A stretch of DNA of 10,081 nucleotides from Aquificota bacterium (GTDB lineage: Bacteria > Aquificota > Aquificia > Aquificales > Hydrogenothermaceae), in assembly GCA_013153795.1 (NCBI GenBank), contig JAADDV010000194.1, positions 1-10,081 on the forward strand, read 5' to 3'. Under the pieces are notes generated by a model. The model saw only the letters and a list, made by a program, of their open reading frames with translations, had not been told where the DNA came from and did not search any database. Shown piece by piece: positions 5,253 through 10,081 of the stretch (positions within the stretch are counted from its first letter, which is position 1; every line of letters starts with the position of its first letter). A program made the position numbers and the translations under genes.

Positions 5253-7751
5253 GTGAAAGCTGTTATTATGGCAGGAGGGTTTGGGACAAGAATTCAACCT
5301 TTAACAAACAGTATTCCAAAGCCCATGCTTCCTATAATGAATAGGCCTATGATGGAGCATATACTAAAAAGGGTTAAAAGTGCTGGAATAACAGATATTG
5401 TTGTCCTTTTGTATTTTAAACCAGAAGTTATAACAGATTATTTTAAAGATGGCTCAGATTTTGGGGTAAATATCACCTATGTTCGTCCAGATGATGATTA
5501 CGGGACAGCTGGAGCTGTGAAGAAAGCTGAGAAATATTTAGATGAAACGTTTATCGTTGTAAGTGGAGACCTTGTAACAGATTTTGATTTTAAAGAGATT
5601 ATCGGTTTTCATCAGGTCAAAAACTCAAAACTTACAATAACCCTTACATCTGTAGATGACCCTCTACAATTTGGTGTTGTTATAACAGATAAAGAAGGAA
5701 GAATTTTAAGATTTTTAGAAAAACCTGGCTGGGGAGAGGTTTTCAGTGACACCATAAACACCGGTATTTATATTATAGAACCAGAAATCCTTAAATATAT
5801 TCCTGAAAATGTTCCTTTTGACTTTAGTAAAGACCTTTTTCCTCTTTTAATGAAGCAAGGGATAACCCTTTATGGTTTTAAAGCTAAAGGCTACTGGAGA
5901 GATGTAGGAAACCCAGAAAGTTATAGGGAGGTTTTCAAAGATATTTTTTCTGGAAAAGTAAAAGTTTTTATCCCTGGAGAGAAATTTTCTGTAGGAAATG
6001 GAACTGTATATGCTGAAGAAGGAACAAAACTTCCAGATGATATAAAAATAGAAGGCACCGCAGTTTTAGGAAAACATGTTTCCTTAAAAAAAGGCACTCA
6101 TCTTAAAGATGTAGTAATAGGAGATAAAACAGAAATTGGAGAAAACACATCTATAGAAGACTCTGTTTTATGGTGGGACGTAAAAATAGGGGAGAACTGC
6201 AAATTTAACAACAGTGTTATCTGTAATAATGTTGAGATTGGAAACAATGTAAAGGCAGAAAAGGGAGTTATTATCGCAGAAAAAACAGAAGTAGAAGATA
6301 ATGTAGTTTTTGAAAAAGATGTTATTGTATGGCCAGAGAAATTCATTGAAGAAGGTTCTATTGTAAGTTCAAATCTTATTTGGGGAGAAAAGTGGAAAAA
6401 GACTGTTTTTGAAGGAGGAAAGGTCTCAGGAAGAACAAATATAGAACTTTCCTGTGAGATGGCGGCGAAACTTGGAGAGACTTTTGGCAGTATTCTTCCA
6501 AAAGGAAGTGTTGTTCTTATGTCTAGGGACTATCATAGAGCTTCAAGGATGCTCAAAAGAGCTTTTCTTGGAGGCCTGCTGTCAACTGGAATAAATGTTA
6601 TTGATATGAAGCTTTTATCTCCACCTGTTATGAGGTATCTTGTTTTAAACACAGATGCTGTTGCTGGCGTTCATTTTAGACAATCTCCTTCAAATCCTAC
6701 ATATACAGAAATTCTTTTTTATGATAATGATGGAGTTCCAATAGATACAAATACTGAAAAATCTTTAGACAGAATTTTCTTTAGAGAAAGATTTAGAAGA
6801 GTTAATTTTAATGAAATAGGAGAGATAAAAGAGCAACCTCTTCTAACAGAAAACTATAAAGAAGCTTTCCTTTCCCTTATAGATGCCCCATCAATAAAAT
6901 CAACTAAGTTTAAAATTGTTGCTGATGTTCTAAATGGTGCTTTATCTACTATTTATCCAAAACTTCTTAATGAGCTGGGAATAGAAAATATAACCTTAAA
7001 TGCATATTTTGATGAAAAAAAACTTGCAAATATTCCTGTTTTACAAAAAACAGCTATAGATAATGTTGCACGGATAGTAAAAACTCTAGACATGAATGCA
7101 GGTTTTGTTTTATTCCCAAGTGGTCACAAACTTAAAATTCTCTTAGATACAGGAGAAAATATTCCTAATCATAAAGCTCTGCTTATGATTCTTCTTCTTA
7201 TAGATAAAACTATTGATAAACAAGTAAAAGCTTATCTTCCTGTTTCAGCTCCAGATGTTTTAGATGAGCTTTTAGAAAATGTTATTATTGAAAGAGGAAA
7301 AACAACTAGTCTAAAATCAAACTTTTTAAAAGATTATTATTTCTTTGGAAATATTCAGGGAAATTATACATTTACTCAGCTTTCCTTTTCTCCTGACAGT
7401 ATGTTCACTAGTGTAAAAATTCTTGAAATGCTTTCGAAAACAGGAGAAAGTATATCTTCTGTTTTAAATCAGATACCAGATTACTTCTTTAAACACATTG
7501 TTATAGGATGTCCTACTAATCTAAAAGGTAAAATGATGAGAAAATTTACAGAAGAAGCTATGGATAAAGAAGCATCCTTTATAGATGGTGTTAAAATCTT
7601 TGAAGGTGGGAAAAATTGGGTTTTAATGATACCAGACCAGTATGAAGATATAATACATTTATATATTCAGGCTGAAAATGAAGAAAAAGGTAAAGAGTTG
7701 ATAGAAAAATATACTGAAAAAATTAATAAATGGTTAACAGAAAAAGAGTAA
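5253..7751 (+). CDS. sugar-phosphate nucleotidyltransferase / beta-helix / degenerate phosphomannomutase fusion
   Basis: An 832-residue three-part protein of the mannose-1-phosphate guanylyltransferase-phosphomannomutase fusion type. Residues 1 to about 235 are an intact nucleotidyltransferase: GGFGTR (8-13), PLTNSIPKPM, GTAGAV (84-89), SGDLVTD (104-110) and GYWRDVGNP (213-221). It would make an NDP-sugar from NTP and a hexose-1-phosphate (GDP-mannose, or possibly ADP/UDP-glucose). About 250-375 are hexapeptide repeats (IGENTS, IGENCKFNN, IGNNVKAEK) of a left-handed beta-helix. About 390-832 resemble phosphohexomutase by fold landmarks (SRDYHRASRM, SISSVLNQIPDYF) but not by active site: the phosphoserine loop is VHFRQSPSNP (473-482), the metal loop FPSGHK (621-626), the sugar loop GNIQGN (699-704) and the phosphate loop IPDQYED (793-799). 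Mutase activity is therefore doubtful. Start is GTG with a strong ribosome site; the next gene follows after 10 nt. Substrate is unproven. Confidence 0.9.
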   Translation: MKAVIMAGGFGTRIQPLTNSIPKPMLPIMNRPMMEHILKRVKSAGITDIVVLLYFKPEVITDYFKDGSDFGVNITYVRPDDDYGTAGAVKKAEKYLDETFIVVSGDLVTDFDFKEIIGFHQVKNSKLTITLTSVDDPLQFGVVITDKEGRILRFLEKPGWGEVFSDTINTGIYIIEPEILKYIPENVPFDFSKDLFPLLMKQGITLYGFKAKGYWRDVGNPESYREVFKDIFSGKVKVFIPGEKFSVGNGTVYAEEGTKLPDDIKIEGTAVLGKHVSLKKGTHLKDVVIGDKTEIGENTSIEDSVLWWDVKIGENCKFNNSVICNNVEIGNNVKAEKGVIIAEKTEVEDNVVFEKDVIVWPEKFIEEGSIVSSNLIWGEKWKKTVFEGGKVSGRTNIELSCEMAAKLGETFGSILPKGSVVLMSRDYHRASRMLKRAFLGGLLSTGINVIDMKLLSPPVMRYLVLNTDAVAGVHFRQSPSNPTYTEILFYDNDGVPIDTNTEKSLDRIFFRERFRRVNFNEIGEIKEQPLLTENYKEAFLSLIDAPSIKSTKFKIVADVLNGALSTIYPKLLNELGIENITLNAYFDEKKLANIPVLQKTAIDNVARIVKTLDMNAGFVLFPSGHKLKILLDTGENIPNHKALLMILLLIDKTIDKQVKAYLPVSAPDVLDELLENVIIERGKTTSLKSNFLKDYYFFGNIQGNYTFTQLSFSPDSMFTSVKILEMLSKTGESISSVLNQIPDYFFKHIVIGCPTNLKGKMMRKFTEEAMDKEASFIDGVKIFEGGKNWVLMIPDQYEDIIHLYIQAENEEKGKELIEKYTEKINKWLTEKE

Positions 7752-7756
7752 GGGAG
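7750..7756 (+). promoter_or_regulatory. ribosome binding site of the GGT-family gene overlapping the upstream stop
   Basis: AAGGGAG lies 5 nt before ATG 7762-7764 and shares its first two bases with the TAA stop (7749-7751) of the nucleotidyltransferase fusion. This points to cotranscription and probable translational coupling. Confidence 0.65.
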
Positions 7757-7761
7757 TTTTT

Positions 7762-9279
7762 ATGAAAGGGACTATAGCAGCAGGAGATAAACTAACAGCC
7801 GAAGCTGGAGGAGAAATTTTAAAAGCTGGAGGCAACGCTTTTGATGCAGCAATTGCTGCTGCTTTTGCTGCTCCTTTAACAGAGCCTGCATTAACAAGTT
7901 TAGGAGGGGGAGGTTTTCTTTTAGGAATAGAAAAAAATTCAAAACCGATTGTCTATGATTTTTTTGTAGATGTTCCTCCAAAAAGAATAGAAAACCCTGA
8001 TTTTTATCCTGTTTATGTAGATTTTGGCTCTGCAGTCCAAGAATTTCATATTGGTTGTGGCTCTATAGCTATTCCAGGTATGGTTGCTGGACTTTTAAGA
8101 GTTCATCAAGAAAAAGGAAAACTTCCTTTAGAAGAAGTAATAAAACCTGCTGTAAGGTATGCTAAAGAAGGAATTTTCTTATCAAAAACACAAGCCTCTT
8201 TCATTAAACTTTTAGAGCCTATTTTTACAGCTACTGAAGAAGCAAGAAAAATTTATGCTCCAAATGGAAAACTTATAAATGAAAAAACTCTTTTTAAAAA
8301 TCCTGATTATGCTGATTTTCTTGAAAATTTAGCAAAAGAAGGAAGCTGGATTTTTTATGAAGGGGAAATAGCTGATAAGATAGAAAATCTTTCATTACAA
8401 AGAAATGGTCTTATAAGAAAAGAAGATTTAAGAAAGTATAAAGTAGAGGAAAAAAACAGTATATCTTTTTCTTTTAAAAAATATAAAATACACACAAATC
8501 CTCCTCCTTCATTAGGAGGAATTCTTATTTCATTTTCTCTTAGGCTTTTAGAAAATGAAAACTTAAAAGAGTTTGGGTCTTTGTCTCATATTTCAGCTTT
8601 AATAGAAAGTATGTATACAACTCAACTATTTAGAAAAGAAAAGATAAATGATAATGTTTTTTCTGATTTATCTTTCTTTTTAGAAGATAAAGAGATTTTA
8701 GAAAAATACAAACAAATTTTTAAAAAAAGATTAAATTTATGGGGAAATACAACTCATATATCTGTTTTAGATGAAGAAGGAAATGCTGTAAGTATGACAA
8801 CAACAAATGGAGAAGGCTCAGGATGTGTTATTCCTAAAACAGGAATCATGCTTAATAATATGCTTGGAGAAGAAGATTTAAATCCTCAAGGTTTTTTTAA
8901 ATATCCTCCTTATGTAAGACTTCCTTCTATGATGTCTCCAACTATTGTTTTACAAAATGAAACTCCTTTTCTTATTTTAGGAAGTGCAGGAAGTAATAGA
9001 ATTAGAAGTGCTATCATTCAAACAGTTTTAAATGTTCTTGTTTTTAGAAAACATGTAAAAGAAGCTGTGGAGCTTCCAAGAATTCATTATGAAAATGGTA
9101 TCGTTTATTTTGAACCAGGATTTAATCAAGAAGTTATAGAAAAAACAAAACAGTTTTATAAAACTATTTTATTTAAAGAAAAAAGCCTTTTTTTTGGCGG
9201 CGTTCAGGCTGTTTTTAAGGATTTTTCAGGAGCAGGAGACCCAAGAAGAGGTGGATACTCTTTAGCTATTTTAAAGTAG
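7762..9279 (+). CDS. gamma-glutamyltransferase-family Ntn-hydrolase, apparently cytosolic
   Basis: A 505-residue Ntn-hydrolase of the gamma-glutamyltranspeptidase family (PF01019-like). Such proteins cleave themselves before a threonine, which then acts as nucleophile on gamma-glutamyl substrates such as glutathione. Seen: GGNAFDAAIAAAFAA (23-37), EPALTSLGGGGF (41-52), the cleavage and catalytic site GNTTHISV with T330 as expected nucleophile, GNAVSMTTTNGEG, MLNNMLGEEDLNP (363-375) and the oxyanion-like GSAGSNR (407-413). Cleavage would give subunits of about 329 and 176 residues. The protein starts straight at the catalytic fold with no signal peptide or membrane helix, although classical bacterial GGTs are exported. 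The usual DFRE arginine that binds the glutamate carboxylate is replaced by DFFVDVP (66-72). A specificity other than glutathione is therefore likely, though processing residues are kept. It is 10 nt after the nucleotidyltransferase fusion, and its end overlaps the opposing EAL-HDOD gene by 14 bp. Confidence 0.88.
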   Translation: MKGTIAAGDKLTAEAGGEILKAGGNAFDAAIAAAFAAPLTEPALTSLGGGGFLLGIEKNSKPIVYDFFVDVPPKRIENPDFYPVYVDFGSAVQEFHIGCGSIAIPGMVAGLLRVHQEKGKLPLEEVIKPAVRYAKEGIFLSKTQASFIKLLEPIFTATEEARKIYAPNGKLINEKTLFKNPDYADFLENLAKEGSWIFYEGEIADKIENLSLQRNGLIRKEDLRKYKVEEKNSISFSFKKYKIHTNPPPSLGGILISFSLRLLENENLKEFGSLSHISALIESMYTTQLFRKEKINDNVFSDLSFFLEDKEILEKYKQIFKKRLNLWGNTTHISVLDEEGNAVSMTTTNGEGSGCVIPKTGIMLNNMLGEEDLNPQGFFKYPPYVRLPSMMSPTIVLQNETPFLILGSAGSNRIRSAIIQTVLNVLVFRKHVKEAVELPRIHYENGIVYFEPGFNQEVIEKTKQFYKTILFKEKSLFFGGVQAVFKDFSGAGDPRRGGYSLAILK

Positions 9280-10078
9280 AGATAAAGTTTTCATAATAAG
9301 TAATAGCTTCAACTTCTGCTTGTAATAAATCTTCTAAGGAAAGATTTAATTTTTCTAATGTTTCTTTAGCTTCAGATATATTTTCTTTTTCTAAGTCTAT
9401 AATACTTTTTAAAAGTCTTCCTAAAACTCCTCTATATTTCAAGATAGCTTCTTTTATATCTTCAGAAACATTTATTTCTTCTAAAATCTCTTCTGTAGAC
9501 TTTCCTAAAGCTACTCCTATTAAAGAAAGCATACCTACAAGGTAAGCTTTATCTATAATTTCATAATCATTTGTTATTTTTTTTGTCAAAATCTCCATCA
9601 TTTTACCTCTAATTATGGCTCTTTCTAAAATAGGGTTTTGTCTAGGCTCAATACCACCAAAAGCAAAAATCTGTAAGATAATCCATTTTTGTAGATTTCT
9701 ATATCCTAATATAGATAAAGCCTGTTTAATAGAAGATATTTTTTGTCTTAGATAAAAAAATGGAGAGTTAACATATTTTAATAAATTATAACTAAGGTCT
9801 GGGTTAGCTTTTAAAAATTCTTCTATTTTAGAAAAATCTTCTTCTTTTATGACCATTTTTAAAAGATTTATTAAAGCAAGTTTAGAAGGAGATAAACTTT
9901 CTCCTTTAAAAAAAGAAGGCTCTTCAAAAAATAATCCTTGAAATAAATCAAAGCCTAAACTTTTTGTTAAAAGGAAATCTTTTTCATTTTCTACTTTATA
10001 AGCTATTAATTTAGCATTTACAAATTCTTTTAATGTATCTGTTGAAATTTTTAAATCTTTATCATCTTTAAACAGGCT
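9266..10078 (-). CDS. EAL-HDOD (YuxH-like) signalling protein, C-terminal part; frame stops at window edge
   Basis: Reading leftward, the frame is open from 10078 to TAG at 9266-9268, 270 codons. The first part resembles the end of an EAL domain: LIAYKVENEKDF, then LGFDLFQGLFFEEPSFFKG, as in EAL-HDOD proteins (COG3434). Next comes an HDOD domain: LALINLLKM, IEEFLKANPDLSYNLLKYVNS, KISSIKQALSILGYRNLQKW and following helices. Such proteins usually act as cytosolic protein-protein or signalling modules; the EAL part often lacks phosphodiesterase activity, and its catalytic residues would lie outside the window. The codon just upstream (10079-10081) is TAA in frame, and no ATG, GTG or TTG follows until ATG 9856, which has no ribosome site and sits inside the HDOD region. 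So the gene is either disrupted at the edge or starts at an unusual codon. The C-terminus overlaps the GGT-family gene tail-to-tail. Confidence 0.75.
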   Translation of the reverse strand, partial: SLFKDDKDLKISTDTLKEFVNAKLIAYKVENEKDFLLTKSLGFDLFQGLFFEEPSFFKGESLSPSKLALINLLKMVIKEEDFSKIEEFLKANPDLSYNLLKYVNSPFFYLRQKISSIKQALSILGYRNLQKWIILQIFAFGGIEPRQNPILERAIIRGKMMEILTKKITNDYEIIDKAYLVGMLSLIGVALGKSTEEILEEINVSEDIKEAILKYRGVLGRLLKSIIDLEKENISEAKETLEKLNLSLEDLLQAEVEAITYYENFISTLK

Positions 10079-10081
10079 TTA

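Noticed and set aside
6098..6346. leftward open frame of 82 codons
   Set aside because: It mirrors the hexapeptide repeats of the beta-helix; its Ser/Thr/Ile repetition derives from those repeats.
5253..7751. active bifunctional mannose-1-phosphate guanylyltransferase/phosphomannomutase
   Set aside because: The domain order matches that annotation, but the mutase active-site loops are missing, so a functional mutase is not supported.
7772..7981. leftward Gln/Leu-rich open frame
   Set aside because: It is the complement of the Ala/Gly-rich start of the GGT-family gene and has no support of its own.
1..10081. CRISPR array, insertion sequence, tRNA or rRNA
   Set aside because: No regularly spaced repeats, transposase motifs, terminal inverted repeats or cloverleaf-like sequences were seen; almost the whole window is coding.

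Overview
This AT-rich window (about one third G+C by eye, with long A/T runs and AGA/TTA-rich codons) comes from a bacterium with strong Shine-Dalgarno sites and tightly packed operons. The gene set and protein style suggest a thermophilic Aquificota-like bacterium, perhaps Sulfurihydrogenibium or a relative. That assignment is an inference from impressions of GC content and protein similarity, not a search result. I see no mobile element, CRISPR array, rRNA or tRNA.

Layout. Positions 1-138 hold at most the end of a rightward gene. A leftward six-gene operon runs from a promoter region near 5092-5252 down to 139, in transcription order: nicotinamidase (pncA), GalT-family nucleotidyltransferase, glycogen synthase (glgA), a DUF4912 protein, a LOG-family nucleotide phosphoribohydrolase, and a small RIO-like/COG2112 protein kinase. 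Gaps are 26, 10, 1 and 22 nt, then a 23-nt overlap. Divergently, 5253-9279 carries two rightward genes 10 nt apart: a large fusion of sugar-phosphate nucleotidyltransferase, left-handed beta-helix and phosphomannomutase-like domain, and a gamma-glutamyltransferase-family protein without a signal peptide. The latter ends tail-to-tail, overlapping by 14 bp the end of a leftward EAL-HDOD gene that reaches the right edge.

How the genes may work together. GlgA, GalT and the nucleotidyltransferase fusion point to NDP-sugar handling and alpha-glucan synthesis. No glgC-type gene is visible, so the ADP-glucose donor must be made elsewhere or by one of these nucleotidyltransferases. DUF4912 appears translationally coupled to glgA and is a good candidate for a glucan-associated accessory protein. 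The kinase at the operon end could modify or regulate the pathway; this is inference.

The most notable points are these. The mutase half of the fusion has lost all four recognisable active-site loops, so it looks like a pseudo-enzyme on an intact nucleotidyltransferase. The GGT-family protein lacks the export signal and the usual DFRE arginine. The GalT zinc site is altered. An in-frame stop codon in the EAL-HDOD gene sits at the last three bases of the window. Several starts (TTG for galT and LOG, GTG for the fusion) are set by clear Shine-Dalgarno sequences.
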